A stretch of 64,000 nt of DNA from Streptomyces sp. NBC_01551 (GCF_026339935.1 NZ_JAPEPX010000001.1:3708501-3772500); one strand, 5' to 3'; shown: positions 43,739-53,150, counted from the first letter of the stretch. Notes: a model not told the origin generated them from the sequence alone. Program-made: numbers and translations.

Positions 43739-44286
43739 CGCTCCCGCCCCTCGTAACGGCTGGTGTGGTCACCGCGTTCGAGCGCACGCATGTCCAGGTC
43801 CCGGCTCTCCAGCTCCTGCCGGAGCCTGGCCAGTGCGCGGTGCAGAGTGCTCTTCACGGTTCCCGCCGACATGCCGAGCGCCGCGGCCGTCTCCTCGGTG
43901 CTCATCTGCTCCCAGTGTCGCAGCACCACCACACTGCGCTGCTTGGGCGCGAGCACCTTGAGGATGTCCATCAGCAGGGCGCGGTCGGCGCGCTGGTCGG
44001 AGCCGTCCTCGACGGAGGCGTCGGGGAGCTGCTCGGTGGGGACCTCTTCGAGCTTGCGGGCCCGCCACCACTCGGTCCGGGTGTTGATCATGACCCGGCG
44101 CAGGTAGGCGTCGGCGAGGGACTTGTCGGCGATGCCGTCCCAGCGGCCGTAGGTGCGCACGAGGGCGGTCTGCAGGAGGTCCTGCGCGTCCGTCGGGTCC
44201 GGGACCAGGCGCCGGGCGCTGCGCAGGAGGGCGTCCTGTCGAGTGCGTACGTAGTCCTCGAACTCGAGTACCTCGCCGTGCGCCAT
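43726..44286 (-). CDS. sigE: SigE, ECF sigma factor for cell-envelope stress
   Basis: 186 aa. Region 2 (EDYVRTRQDALLRSARRLVPDPTDAQDLLQTALVRTYGRWDGI) and region 4 (LAPKQRSVVVLRHWEQMSTEETAAALGMSAGTVKSTLHRALARLRQEL) are nearly identical to what I recall of S. coelicolor SigE, and the three cse genes follow. No anti-sigma factor gene is present; activity is controlled by transcription through CseB/CseC. RBS GGAGG lies 9 nt upstream of the ATG. Two 16-bp direct repeats occur 36-68 nt before the start codon. Confidence 0.95.
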   Translation of the reverse strand: MAHGEVLEFEDYVRTRQDALLRSARRLVPDPTDAQDLLQTALVRTYGRWDGIADKSLADAYLRRVMINTRTEWWRARKLEEVPTEQLPDASVEDGSDQRADRALLMDILKVLAPKQRSVVVLRHWEQMSTEETAAALGMSAGTVKSTLHRALARLRQELESRDLDMRALERGDHTSRYEGRERCAA

Positions 44287-44321
44287 CTCAGACCGCCTCC
44301 CCGTTCCGTCGAACCCGCTCG

Positions 44322-44354
44322 TCCGCTGTCTTGCGGATTCCGCTGTCTTACGGA
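44322..44354 (-). promoter_or_regulatory. Tandem 16-bp direct repeats in the sigE upstream region
   Basis: TCCGCTGTCTTGCGGA (44322-44337) and TCCGCTGTCTTACGGA (44339-44354) differ at one base and are 1 bp apart. Each also has self-complementary ends (TCCGC/GCGGA in the first). They lie 36-68 bp upstream of the sigE start, either in the leader or just below the promoter. The remaining upstream 160 bp carry no gene. Confidence 0.65.
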
Positions 44355-44516
44355 TCCGAAGGTACGGAGGCGTTGTCACGGAGCTGTGCGGGTCAGCCTT
44401 CGGAGGGCGCACGGACACCCATAGGTTGTGTAACAGTGCCCTTGAGCTGGGGTTTCACCGTCACAACCGGAATGGTTGAGTCATGAACCTATCAGGGGGT
44501 GCGGGCCGCCGCCGGA

Positions 44517-45446
44517 TCAGTTCGGCGAGCTCTGCGGAAGCCGGTACATGCCCTGCGCGAGCGGCTCCACCAGCCCGTCCGAGACCAGCCCGTCCAGCGC
44601 CCGGGCCCGCTGCACGGGCTCGTCCCAGACGGTGTCCAGCAGGGCCCCCGGAACCGGCCCCACCGCCTCCCGGAGTACGGCGAGCAGCTTGCCGCGCACC
44701 TGCCGGTCCGTCCCGGCGTACGTCTGCCCGCGCCGCGGCGGCCCCTCGTGGGCCGGCTTCCCGGCCAGCCGCCACGCGCACAGCCCGGCCACCGGGCAGC
44801 GCGCGCAGTCCGGGGACTTCGCCGTGCACACCAGGGCGCCCAGCTCCATGGAGGCCGCCGCCCAGCGCGCGGCGGTCTCCTCGTCCTCGGGCAGCAGCGC
44901 CCGGGCCAGGCGCCGCTCGGCGGCCGTGGTGGCGTTCGGCGGGTACTCGACTCCGGTGGAGGTGCGGGCGAAGACCCGCCGGACGTTGGTGTCGAGCACC
45001 GCGTGCCGCTGCCCGTAGGCGAAGGAGGCCACGGCGGCGGCCGTGTACTCGCCGATGCCGGGCAGTGCGAGCAGCTGCGCGTGGTCGCGGGGTACGTCGC
45101 CGCCGTGCCGGTCCGTTATCGCGACGGCCGCGCCGTGCAGGCGCAGCGCCCGGCGCGGGTAGCCGAGCCGGCCCCAGGCCCGAACCGCCTCGCCGGGGGC
45201 CTCGGCGGCCAGGTCGGCGGGCCGGGGCCACCGGGCGAGCCACTGCTCGTACACCGGAAGGACCCGGCTGACGGGGGTCTGCTGGAGCATGAACTCGCTG
45301 ACCATGACCCCCCAGGGGCCGGCCTCGGGGCGGCGCCAGGGCAGGTCGCGGGCGTGCTCGTCGAACCACGCGATCACGGGGGAGTGCAGGGCGTGGGACA
45401 CGTCGGGGGTGGTGACGGTGGCGGGGGATACCGGGGTCGCAGTCAT
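44517..45446 (-). CDS. mutY: MutY, A/G-specific adenine glycosylase
   Basis: 309 aa. It removes adenine mispaired with 8-oxoguanine. PWGVMVSEFMLQQTPVSRVLPVYEQWL holds the catalytic Glu. LPGIGEYTAAAVASFAYG is the helix-hairpin-helix, followed by VLDTNVRRVFAR with the catalytic Asp. CTAKSPDCARCPVAGLC gives the [4Fe-4S] cysteines with spacing 6-2-5. The C-terminal region is short and only weakly like the MutT-like 8-oxoG recognition domain of E. coli MutY. I start at MTATPVS; an ATG 12 nt upstream is possible. It lies 29 bp after the PAP2 gene on the same strand. Confidence 0.94.
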   Translation of the reverse strand: MTATPVSPATVTTPDVSHALHSPVIAWFDEHARDLPWRRPEAGPWGVMVSEFMLQQTPVSRVLPVYEQWLARWPRPADLAAEAPGEAVRAWGRLGYPRRALRLHGAAVAITDRHGGDVPRDHAQLLALPGIGEYTAAAVASFAYGQRHAVLDTNVRRVFARTSTGVEYPPNATTAAERRLARALLPEDEETAARWAAASMELGALVCTAKSPDCARCPVAGLCAWRLAGKPAHEGPPRRGQTYAGTDRQVRGKLLAVLREAVGPVPGALLDTVWDEPVQRARALDGLVSDGLVEPLAQGMYRLPQSSPN

Positions 45447-45475
45447 GGCAAACGGCATCCTGGCATGTTTTGGGC

Positions 45476-46084
45476 CTACCTCGCCGGTCCCGGACCGGTG
45501 AACCAGACAGCCGCGCGGCCGCCGCTCGCCCGCATGGCGGCGGTGATCGTACTGATCCGACCGGCGAACCCGAGGACGAGCAGCGCGGCCAGCGAGCCGC
45601 CGAGCAGCAGGCCGAGGGTCACGTCGTGCGGGTAGTGCACGCCGACGAAGACCCGGGAGAAGGCCATCAGCAGCGCGAGCGGGATCGTCACCGCCGCGAG
45701 CCGGCGGACGGCCAGGGCCAGCGCGACGGCGGCGGCGCCGGCGATGGCGGAGTGGTTGCTGGGGAACGACCAGTCCCCGAAGGCGGGGCACTCCACCAGC
45801 GGGATCGCCGCCCCGGCAACGGCCCGGCAGGGCCGCTCCTCGTCCACGACGGACTTGACCAGCTCCGAGACGACGTAGGCGACGGCGGTCGCCAGCGGGG
45901 CGAGGATGGCGAGCGCCACGGCGCGGGAACCGTCCTGGCGGCGGGCTCGCCACCACACGGCGACGAAGAGCAGACCGAAGACGAACAGTCCGTACCGCGT
46001 CCAGGCCTCGAACAGCGACTGCACCCATCCGGGTGTGGAGTGCGCGAAGCCGGTGATGTCGAGGTAAAGGCGTGAACTGTCCAT
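45476..46084 (-). CDS. PAP2-family membrane lipid phosphatase (undecaprenyl-diphosphatase-like)
   Basis: 202 aa, five or six transmembrane segments. The three PAP2 active-site motifs are complete: KSVVDEERP, PSNHSA and SRVFVGVHYPHDV. Relatives dephosphorylate undecaprenyl diphosphate or phosphatidic acid at the outer membrane face. Which substrate applies cannot be read. TACGCT sits 8 nt before the ATG with only GGTGA between, so it may be leaderless. It is divergent from a secreted-type protein gene and upstream of mutY. Confidence 0.92.
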   Translation of the reverse strand: MDSSRLYLDITGFAHSTPGWVQSLFEAWTRYGLFVFGLLFVAVWWRARRQDGSRAVALAILAPLATAVAYVVSELVKSVVDEERPCRAVAGAAIPLVECPAFGDWSFPSNHSAIAGAAAVALALAVRRLAAVTIPLALLMAFSRVFVGVHYPHDVTLGLLLGGSLAALLVLGFAGRISTITAAMRASGGRAAVWFTGPGPAR

Positions 46085-46244
46085 GGTCACCGAGCGTACT
46101 GATGTCCGATTACGTCCCGCATGCGACTGTTGGCCGATTCCGGGCGGTCCGGTGTCCTCCCGCAGGATGATCATCGGCAAAACAAGCGGAACGCGCGGCA
46201 TGGGGGGCGCGGATCGGGTCCCGGACTCTCGTAAAGTTCCGTCC

Positions 46245-47042
46245 GTGGGATCTCTGCGCAATCCGGTCGGGCCGCTCCCCTCCTCCATCTACTGGCGACG
46301 GAGGGCTGTGCTGGCTTCCGTTGTCGCGCTCCTCGCGCTCCTCGCCGTATGGACCGTCAGTTCCGGTGGGGGGAAGTCGAGTACGAACGGCAAGGGCGGC
46401 GACGGCCGCGACCCGGTCAAGTCCATCACCCCGGGGCCCTCCGGCACTGGCCCGGCGATCAGTCAGGCGCCGGGCGGCCGCGGCGAGTCGGGCGGTGGCC
46501 CGGGCAAGAACGGCGAGCCGAGCGGCGACCCGAGCTCCTCGGAGGGCGGCGGCGGATCCACCGAGTCCGGAGGCTCCGCCGGCTCGGGCGGGGGCTCCGC
46601 CGCCCCCGGGCAGGCGCTCCCCGCGGACTCCCCGCTCCCCACCTGCGCGCCGACGTCCCTCCAGTGGGAGGTGCGGAGCGTGAAGAACGAGTACGAGGCG
46701 AACGAGAAGCCCCGCCTCGAACTGATCGCGCGCAACACGTCCGGCACGACGTGCAAGGTCGACCTCGGACCGAAGCAGGCGGTGCTGACGATCCTCCAGG
46801 CGACGGGCACCAAGGCCGTCTGGTCCTCGGCGGACTGCCCGACGGGCGCGGGGAACGTCTTCTTCCGCCTGCCGGGACAGGGCGAGACGAAGCACTCCCT
46901 GGAGTGGGACCGCAAGCCGAGCGCGGCCTCCCAGTGCCAGTCGCCTCCGGCGCAGGCCGTGGCCCCGGACACGTACGTGGTCGAGGTCAAGTCCCCCGGC
47001 ATGCCGGTGGCCCGGACCTCGTTCGTCCTGAAGCAGGACTGA
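46245..47042 (+). CDS. Membrane-anchored extracytoplasmic protein with Gly/Ser linker, unknown
   Basis: 265 aa from the GTG giving VGSLRNPVG. TAAAGT, a near-consensus -10, lies 7 nt upstream, so a leaderless start is likely; a longer frame open upstream has no RBS. One transmembrane helix (about residues 21-40) is followed by a long Gly/Ser/Glu linker (about 42-125) and a C-terminal domain of about 130 aa: TCAPTSLQWEVRSVKNEYEANEKPRLELIARNTSGTTCKVDLG, WSSADCPTG, DTYVVEVKSPGMPVARTSFVL. It looks like an Ig-like fold with two disulfides. Family not recognised. Convergent with disA. Confidence 0.75.
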   Translation: MGSLRNPVGPLPSSIYWRRRAVLASVVALLALLAVWTVSSGGGKSSTNGKGGDGRDPVKSITPGPSGTGPAISQAPGGRGESGGGPGKNGEPSGDPSSSEGGGGSTESGGSAGSGGGSAAPGQALPADSPLPTCAPTSLQWEVRSVKNEYEANEKPRLELIARNTSGTTCKVDLGPKQAVLTILQATGTKAVWSSADCPTGAGNVFFRLPGQGETKHSLEWDRKPSAASQCQSPPAQAVAPDTYVVEVKSPGMPVARTSFVLKQD

Positions 47043-47081
47043 CCCCGCTCCGGCCCCCGCTCCCGGGGGCCGCTCGGGGGG

Positions 47082-48206
47082 TTAGACGTAGCGTTCCAGG
47101 ATCGAGGATTCCGCCAGGCGGGACAGGCCCTCGCGGACGCTGCGCGCACGGGCTTCGCCGACGCCGTCGACCGTCTGGAGGTCGTCCACCGACGCCGCCA
47201 GCAGCTTCTGCAGCCCGCCGAAGTGCTCGACCAGCCGCTCGATGATGGCCCCCGGCAGCCTCGGCACCTTCGCCAGCAGCCGGTAGCCCCGCGGGGACAC
47301 CGCCGAGTCCAGCGTCTCCGGGGAGCCCGTGTACCCCAGCGCCCGCGCGACGATGCCCAGTTCCAGCAGCTCCGGGTGCGACAGCGCGTCCAGCGCCGGC
47401 AGCGCCTCGTCCACCGTCCGCGACCGCTTCGCCGTCGGCTCCGGCACGTAGTCCCGGATGACCAGCTCGCGTTCCTGCTCGATGCCCACCGTCAGCTCGT
47501 CCAGCTGGAGGGAGAGCAGCCGCCCGTCCGTGCCCAGCTCGACCACGTACTCCGCGATTTCCGTCGCGATCCGGCGCACCATTTCCAGCCGCTGCGCGAC
47601 CGCCGTCACGTCGCGCACCGTGACCAGGTCCTCGATCTCCAGCGCGGACAGCGTCCCGGCCACCTCGTCCAGGCGGAGCTTGTACCGCTCCAGCGTCGCC
47701 AGCGCCTGGTTCGCCCGCGACAGGATCGCCCCGGACTCCTCCAGGACACGGCGTTCGCCGTCGACGTACAGCGCGATCAGGCGCATCGACTGCGACACCG
47801 AGACGACCGGGAAGCCGCACTGCTTCGAGACCCGGTCCGCGGTCCGGTGCCGCGTCCCCGTCTCCTCCGTCGGAATCGACGCGTCCGGCACCAGCTGCAC
47901 GCCCGCCCGCAGGATCTTGGTGATGTCCTTGTCCAGGATCAGCGCGCCGTCGAGCTTGCACAGCTCCCGCAGCCGCGTCGCGGTGAACTCCACGTCCAGC
48001 ACGAAACCGCCGGTGCACATCGCCTCGACGGACTTGTCCATCCCGAGGACGATCAGCCCGCCGGTGTTGCCGCGAACGATCCGTTCCAGGCCGTCACGCA
48101 GCGGCTGACCAGGTGCGACCGCGCTCAGCGAGGCACGCATCATGGCCTCCTGCTTGGAGCTCGCTCCCGACTTGCCGGATGCTGCTGCCCCGTCCTTGGC
48201 TGCCAC
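47082..48206 (-). CDS. disA: DisA, DNA-integrity scanning diadenylate cyclase
   Basis: 374 aa. It makes c-di-AMP from ATP and slides on DNA, pausing at branched structures. The N-terminal DAC domain holds [10 protein letters not shown] and [12 protein letters not shown] helical spine (about 150-300) and a C-terminal HhH domain with [19 protein letters not shown] follow. All catalytic motifs are present. The GTG start was chosen for GGAGGAG just upstream and the VAAKDG N-terminus. radA lies upstream on the same strand, 158 bp away; RadA inhibits DisA in B. subtilis and the same pairing exists in mycobacteria. Confidence 0.97.
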   Translation of the reverse strand: MAAKDGAAASGKSGASSKQEAMMRASLSAVAPGQPLRDGLERIVRGNTGGLIVLGMDKSVEAMCTGGFVLDVEFTATRLRELCKLDGALILDKDITKILRAGVQLVPDASIPTEETGTRHRTADRVSKQCGFPVVSVSQSMRLIALYVDGERRVLEESGAILSRANQALATLERYKLRLDEVAGTLSALEIEDLVTVRDVTAVAQRLEMVRRIATEIAEYVVELGTDGRLLSLQLDELTVGIEQERELVIRDYVPEPTAKRSRTVDEALPALDALSHPELLELGIVARALGYTGSPETLDSAVSPRGYRLLAKVPRLPGAIIERLVEHFGGLQKLLAASVDDLQTVDGVGEARARSVREGLSRLAESSILERYV

Positions 48207-48364
48207 TGCACTCCTCCGGTCGCGGGTTGCGCCGCCTGCGTACGGCCGGGCGGACCAGCCCAAAGTCTACCGGCGCGCCGCGCGGCCCCGCCGTGGCTTG
48301 ACCGGCAAGGCCGCCGAGGGGCCTTCCGCGGACCCCCTGACCAGCCAATCCGCTCCCAGTTCCG

Positions 48365-49780
48365 TCAGTTCGGGTCCCGCTCGGCGCCCTTCGTGCGCGA
48401 GCGCCCGCGCGGCAACGCCCGTAGCGCGTCACCCATGTCGGCGACCTCCGTCACCTTCATCCCCGCCGGCACCCGCCCCGGATCCACCGGCACCAGCGCG
48501 TGCGTGAACCCCAGCCGGTGCGCCTCCGCGAGCCGCCGCTGTACGCCGGTCACCCGCCGCACCTCACCCGCCAGGCCGACCTCCCCGATCGCGACCAGGT
48601 TCTTCGGCAGCGGCACGTCACTGGCGGCGGATGCCAGCGCGAGCGCGATCGCCAGGTCGGCCGCGGGCTCGGTGAGCTTCACCCCGCCCACCGTCGCGCT
48701 GTAGATGTCCCGCTTGCCGAGCGCGGTGATCCGGCCGCGCTGCTCCAGCACCGCCAGCATCATCGAGACCCGGGAGGTCTCCAGCCCGGACGTGGTCCGC
48801 CGGGGCGAGGGGATCTGCGAGTCCACCGTCAGCGCCTGCACCTCCGCGACCAGCGGACGCTTGCCCTCCAGCGTCACCGTCAGACAGGTCCCCGGCACCG
48901 CCTCCGCGCGCCGGGTCAGGAAGAGCCCGCTGGGGTCGGCGAGGCCGGTGATCCCCTCGTCGTGGAGCTCGAAGCAGCCGACCTCGTCCGTCGCGCCGTA
49001 CCGGTTCTTCACGCCGCGCACCAGCCGCAGCCGCGCGTGCCGGTCGCCCTCGAAGCTCAGGACGACGTCCACCAGGTGCTCCAGCAGCCGGGGACCGGCG
49101 ATCGCCCCGTCCTTGGTGACGTGGCCGACCAGCAGCGTGGCCATCCCGCGCTCCTTGGAGGCCCGGATCAGCGCCCCGGCCACCTCCCGCACCTGGGCCA
49201 TGCCGCCCGGCGCCCCGTCGATCTCGGGGGAGGCCACCGTCTGTACGGAGTCCAGGATCAGCAGCGAGGGCTTCACGGCGTCGAGGTGCCCCAGCACCGC
49301 CGACAGATCGGTCTCCGCGGCGAGGTAGAGGTGATCGCTGAGCGCGTTGATCCGGTCGGCCCGCAGCCGCACCTGGCTCGCCGACTCCTCGCCCGTGACG
49401 TACAGGGTGCGGTGCGCCTCGCTCGCCGCCTTCGCCGCCACGTCCAGCAGCAGCGTCGACTTGCCGACGCCCGGCTCGCCCGCGAGCAGCACGACGGCCC
49501 CGGGCACGAGCCCGCCGCCGAGCACCCGGTCCAGCTCGTCCACGCCGGTGCTGCGCGCGGTGGCCGTCCGGCCGTCGACCTGCGCGATCGGCAGCGCGGG
49601 CGCGGAGACCCGGCCGGCCGCCGTGGTCCGGACGGCCGGCGCGCCGCCGAGCTCCTCGACCGTCCCCCAGGCCTGGCACTCGGGGCAGCGCCCGAGCCAC
49701 TTCGCGGTGGTGTACCCGCACTCGGTACAGCGGTAGGACGGCCGGTCCTTGGCGGATGAACGAGATGTACGGGCAGCCAT
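48365..49780 (-). CDS. radA: RadA, DNA repair branch-migration ATPase
   Basis: 471 aa. A zinc finger YRCTECGYTTAKWLGRCPECQAWG leads, then a RecA-like core with Walker A GEPGVGKST and Walker B LLILDSVQ. The RadA-specific KNRYG motif stands in place of the common KNRFG. A Lon-like S5 domain is at the C-terminus (ATVGGVKLTEPAADLAIALALASA, KNLVAIGEVGLAGEVR). It promotes branch migration in recombinational repair. TACGGT lies 7 nt before the ATG with no Shine-Dalgarno, so a leaderless message is likely. Divergent from a 113-aa gene. Confidence 0.96.
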   Translation of the reverse strand: MAARTSRSSAKDRPSYRCTECGYTTAKWLGRCPECQAWGTVEELGGAPAVRTTAAGRVSAPALPIAQVDGRTATARSTGVDELDRVLGGGLVPGAVVLLAGEPGVGKSTLLLDVAAKAASEAHRTLYVTGEESASQVRLRADRINALSDHLYLAAETDLSAVLGHLDAVKPSLLILDSVQTVASPEIDGAPGGMAQVREVAGALIRASKERGMATLLVGHVTKDGAIAGPRLLEHLVDVVLSFEGDRHARLRLVRGVKNRYGATDEVGCFELHDEGITGLADPSGLFLTRRAEAVPGTCLTVTLEGKRPLVAEVQALTVDSQIPSPRRTTSGLETSRVSMMLAVLEQRGRITALGKRDIYSATVGGVKLTEPAADLAIALALASAASDVPLPKNLVAIGEVGLAGEVRRVTGVQRRLAEAHRLGFTHALVPVDPGRVPAGMKVTEVADMGDALRALPRGRSRTKGAERDPN

Positions 49781-49841
49781 GCGCCCCACCGTAGCCGCCC
49801 CCACCGACAGCCCCGCGGGGCGCGGCGGATATACCGGGGCC

Positions 49842-50183
49842 ATGGACATGAACGACGAGGGCGCGCCCCTCGATCCGCGCTGGTCGGAGGCCGAGATCAG
49901 CGTCTGCGGCCAGGTGATGGGACTGCGCTCGGCGGCGGCCGTGGCCGGGCTGTTCGTCCGGGCCGGCTGGAGCTCCCGCTCCTCCTCCCGGGAGGGGTAC
50001 GAAGTCGAGACCGCGTGGGCGTCGTTCGAGATCGACCCGATCGAGACCGGGGTACTGCTCAACGGCGTCGCCGACCCGCAGCGCCTCGACGTCGTCGCCG
50101 GGCTGCTGCGCCTGCTCGGCCGGCCGTTCGGGCTGGAGCACTACGACGAGGAGGGCGTGCTGGTGCGGGAGATCAAGGAGTGA
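49842..50183 (+). CDS. 113-aa hypothetical protein
   Basis: MDMNDEGAPLDPRWSEAEISVCGQVMGLRSAAAVAGLFVRAGW begins a protein with no membrane segment; GYEVETAWASFEIDPIETGVLLNGVADPQRLDVVAGLLRLLGRPFGLEHYDEEGVLVREIKE follows. It looks like a small alpha/beta protein. Family not recognised. GATATA lies 7-8 nt upstream of the ATG and no Shine-Dalgarno is visible. Divergent from radA with 61 bp between start codons, which suggests shared control. Confidence 0.7.
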   Translation: MDMNDEGAPLDPRWSEAEISVCGQVMGLRSAAAVAGLFVRAGWSSRSSSREGYEVETAWASFEIDPIETGVLLNGVADPQRLDVVAGLLRLLGRPFGLEHYDEEGVLVREIKE

Positions 50184-50318
50184 CGGGGGCGCCGCGGGCG
50201 GCCCGGGCGGCGCGGCGTCAGGGCGGCTGTCAGCAGGGGCCCGATCTGTTCACCCGTAAGGGCTAAATGTGCTGAAGGCTTCCGGGCCGTCACCCGCGTG
50301 CGCCCTACGGTCACCCAG

Positions 50319-52343
50319 GTGAGCAGCAGCAACCAGCGACACCCCGCATCGCGCACCGGCGCACACCGGGCGCACGGGCGCACTCCCTCCGAGGACGCCG
50401 CGGACGAGGTGACGCCGCCTCCCTTCCGGCACGAGCCCTACCTGGACGGCCTGTTCACGTACTGCCTGTCGGTCCTGTGCGATCACGACACCGCCACCGA
50501 CGTGCTCGGCGACGTCCTGGCCGTCGCCGAACGCCATCCCGGCCGATGTCCCGACGAGGGCGACCGGCGGGCCTGGCTGTACGCCCTCGCCCGGTGGGCC
50601 TGCCTGCGCCGGCTCTCGGAGCGGAGGCGCACACGCCAGGGAGCGCATTCCGCCCGGCGCACGCCGGAGCGCACAGGGCGCGGGCGCGCGCCGGCCGCGG
50701 CTCCCGGAGCGGCGGGGCAGCATGCCACAACCGGCACTCAGGACTCACACGCCTCACAGACCCCGCCCCCCTCATCTCCCTCGTACGACCCACTCGCCCC
50801 GTACGGCTCGCACAGTCCCTCCGCCTCGCGGGGCTCGACGCCCCTCTCCGGCTCGTCGGCCACCTACGGCTCGCCCGCGGCGTCGGCCTCGCACGGAGCG
50901 TTCGAATCCCCGGCCCCGTACTCCGCCCACGTCCCGCAGCAGTCCCCGTCCTCCCCGCGGCCGGCGGACCGGCGGCCGGCGGACCGGCTCGACGTCCTCG
51001 ACGTGTACGCCTACCGCCGTACCGAACTCGCCCGCCTCGCCTGGCCCGAGGCCGCCGGGACCACCCCCGAGCAGCGCGAGGCCCTCGAACTCGCCGTCCG
51101 TCACCGCCTCGGCGTCCCCGAACTCGCCGCCGTCCTCGGCACCCCCCAGCCCGTCGCCCGCGAGCTGCTGTCCGGCGCCGCCTGCGAGGTGGAGCGCACC
51201 CGCGCCGCCCTCGCCGTCGTCGAGACCGGCAGCTGCCCCGCCGTGTCCCGGCTCACCGCCGAGGGCGGCGACGGGCAGCTGCTGCTGTCCACCACCCTGC
51301 GGGCCGAACTCGTCCGGCACGTCGACGACTGCCCGCGCTGCCGCCGCGTCGCCGAGCGCGTCGGGGCCGCCGCCCCCTGGCCCGGCTCCGGCGGCATCAA
51401 CACCGCCGCGCTCCCGCTCGTCCCGGCTCCACGCACCGCCGTCCACGCCGCGATGCTGCGCTCCGGCCGGGGCCGCGGGCGCGGGCCCGGCCCCCGCTTC
51501 GACCGGACCGGCTTCCCGATGGACCCCAGGGACCGCGCGGCCCGGCGCGACCGGCTGCGGGCCCGGGCGGTGACCACCACGGTCGTGGCCACCGTCGTCG
51601 CCGCGCCCGTCCTGGCCCTGTGGGCGGCCTACCGGGGCGCCCCCGCCACCGGCGAGTCCGTCGGCACCGACGCCTCGACCCGTATCTCCGCGAGCGAGAC
51701 CCAGATCCCGCCGACCGCCGCCGGGCGCCGGATCGCCGCCTACGAGAACGCCGGGAACACCGTCCACACCACCGGCCGCCCCGGCTTCGTCACGGGCAGC
51801 GCCGAACCCGACGTCTCCGTCGAGGTCATCAGCATCGGCCCGCCCGCCACGCCCGAGGGCGCCGGCCCCGGAGCCCCCGGCCGGCTGAGCGTGGCCGCGT
51901 CCTCGCGCGGCGCCGTCACCTGGCTCACCCTCACCGGCTCCGGCGGCGCCCCGGTGGACTGGCGGCTCTGGTCCGACGCCCCGTGGCTGCGCGCGAGCGC
52001 GACCGCGGGCACGCTGGCCCCCGGAGAATCGGTCACCCTGCGGATCACCGTGGACCGCGAGACCCAGCCCGAGGGCGCCTGGAGTGCCCGGGTCGGCGTC
52101 GACCCCGGCGGCACGGTGGTCTCCGTCAGGGGGCGGGGCCGCCCGGCGCCGGCCCCCGATCCGACCCCCACGCCGACGCCGACCCCCACGCCCACGCCGG
52201 TGGACACGGGCGACCCGACGCCGACGCCGACGCCGACCGAGCCGACGACCCCGGCGCCCACGGCGACGCCGACCCCGTCAGAAGGAACGGTTTCCCCGGC
52301 GCCGCAGGACCCGACGCCGGCGCCGTCCCCCTCGGGCCCGTAG
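50319..52343 (+). CDS. Membrane protein fusing sigma-factor-like regions, a zinc (ZAS-like) motif and an extracytoplasmic BACON domain
   Basis: 674 aa from GTG (an in-frame GTG 21 nt earlier is possible). The N-terminal cytosolic part resembles an ECF sigma factor in two pieces. A region-2-like helix pair (about 36-100) reads YLDGLFTYCLSVLCDHDTATDVLGDVLAVAERH then RRAWLYALARWACLRRLSE. After a 120-residue Ser/Pro linker, a region-4-like segment (about 223-305) reads TPEQREALELAVRHRLGVPELAAVLGTPQPVARELLSGA. Next is HVDDCPRC (His-x3-Cys-x2-Cys), the core of the anti-sigma ZAS motif. One transmembrane helix (about 415-437) leads to a BACON-like domain (SDAPWLRASATAGTLAPGESVTLRITVDR) and a Pro-Thr repeat tail. 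Whether the sigma-like part binds RNA polymerase is unknown. Confidence 0.75.
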   Translation: MSSSNQRHPASRTGAHRAHGRTPSEDAADEVTPPPFRHEPYLDGLFTYCLSVLCDHDTATDVLGDVLAVAERHPGRCPDEGDRRAWLYALARWACLRRLSERRRTRQGAHSARRTPERTGRGRAPAAAPGAAGQHATTGTQDSHASQTPPPSSPSYDPLAPYGSHSPSASRGSTPLSGSSATYGSPAASASHGAFESPAPYSAHVPQQSPSSPRPADRRPADRLDVLDVYAYRRTELARLAWPEAAGTTPEQREALELAVRHRLGVPELAAVLGTPQPVARELLSGAACEVERTRAALAVVETGSCPAVSRLTAEGGDGQLLLSTTLRAELVRHVDDCPRCRRVAERVGAAAPWPGSGGINTAALPLVPAPRTAVHAAMLRSGRGRGRGPGPRFDRTGFPMDPRDRAARRDRLRARAVTTTVVATVVAAPVLALWAAYRGAPATGESVGTDASTRISASETQIPPTAAGRRIAAYENAGNTVHTTGRPGFVTGSAEPDVSVEVISIGPPATPEGAGPGAPGRLSVAASSRGAVTWLTLTGSGGAPVDWRLWSDAPWLRASATAGTLAPGESVTLRITVDRETQPEGAWSARVGVDPGGTVVSVRGRGRPAPAPDPTPTPTPTPTPTPVDTGDPTPTPTPTEPTTPAPTATPTPSEGTVSPAPQDPTPAPSPSGP

Positions 52344-53150
52344 CTACACGGTGTCCGGGTCGGCCGGGTGCGGAGCCATCGGGAGCAGGGAGGCCAGCCG
52401 CGCCTCGCACAGCTTCACGAGCGCCTCGTAGCCCTCCTTGCCCATCAGCTCCGTCAGCTCGGCGCGGTACGACACGTACACCGGATCGCCGGCGCCGTGC
52501 GCGGAGGTGGCCGACGTACACCACCAGTGCAGGTCGTGGCCGCCCGGACCCCAGCCGCGGCGGTCGTACTCGCCGATCGAGACCTGGAGCACGCGCGTGT
52601 CGTCGGGCCGGTCGATCCAGTCGTACGTACGGCGGATCGGCAGCTGCCAGCACACGTCCGGCTTGGTCTCCAGCGGCTCCTGGCCGCTCTTGAGCGCCAG
52701 GATGTGCAGCGAGCAGCCCGCCCCGGCCGGGAATCCGGGCCGGTTCAGGAAGATGCAGGCGCCGTCCCAGCGGCGGGTCTGCCGCTCGCCGTCGTCGTCC
52801 TTCTGCACCCAGCCCGACTCGGTCCCGACGTCGTGGAACTGCCACAGCTCGGGCGTGAGCCGCGCCACGTGCTCCGCGACGCGCTTCTCGTCGTCCTCGT
52901 CGGAGAAGTGCGCGCCGAGCGTGCAGCAGCCGTCCGAAGCCCGGCCGGCCTGGATGCCCTGGCAGCCGCTGCCGAAGATGCACGTCCAGCGGGAGGTCAG
53001 CCAGGTCAGGTCACAGCGGAAGACCTGCTCGTCGTCGGCGGGATCGGGGAACTCCACCCAGGCCCGGGGGAAGTCGAGGCCCTTCTCGTCGGCCACGGCT
53101 TTGACCTTCTTGGGGGACTTGGACTTGTTGGCCTTCTTCGTATTTGGCAC
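52344..53150 (-). CDS. Cysteine-rich hypothetical protein
   Basis: 268 aa. The N-terminus is a Lys-rich tail ([14 protein letters not shown]). The body has at least nine cysteines, clustered in [39 protein letters not shown], a pattern suggesting bound Fe-S or zinc as in YkgJ/DUF3109-like proteins; that assignment is tentative. Later segments [28 protein letters not shown] and [15 protein letters not shown] are well formed. TAGGCT lies 7 nt before the GTG start with no Shine-Dalgarno, so it is probably leaderless. Its stop directly abuts that of the BACON-fusion gene, and it diverges from the Ppx/GppA gene by 63 bp. Confidence 0.8.
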   Translation of the reverse strand: MPNTKKANKSKSPKKVKAVADEKGLDFPRAWVEFPDPADDEQVFRCDLTWLTSRWTCIFGSGCQGIQAGRASDGCCTLGAHFSDEDDEKRVAEHVARLTPELWQFHDVGTESGWVQKDDDGERQTRRWDGACIFLNRPGFPAGAGCSLHILALKSGQEPLETKPDVCWQLPIRRTYDWIDRPDDTRVLQVSIGEYDRRGWGPGGHDLHWWCTSATSAHGAGDPVYVSYRAELTELMGKEGYEALVKLCEARLASLLPMAPHPADPDTV

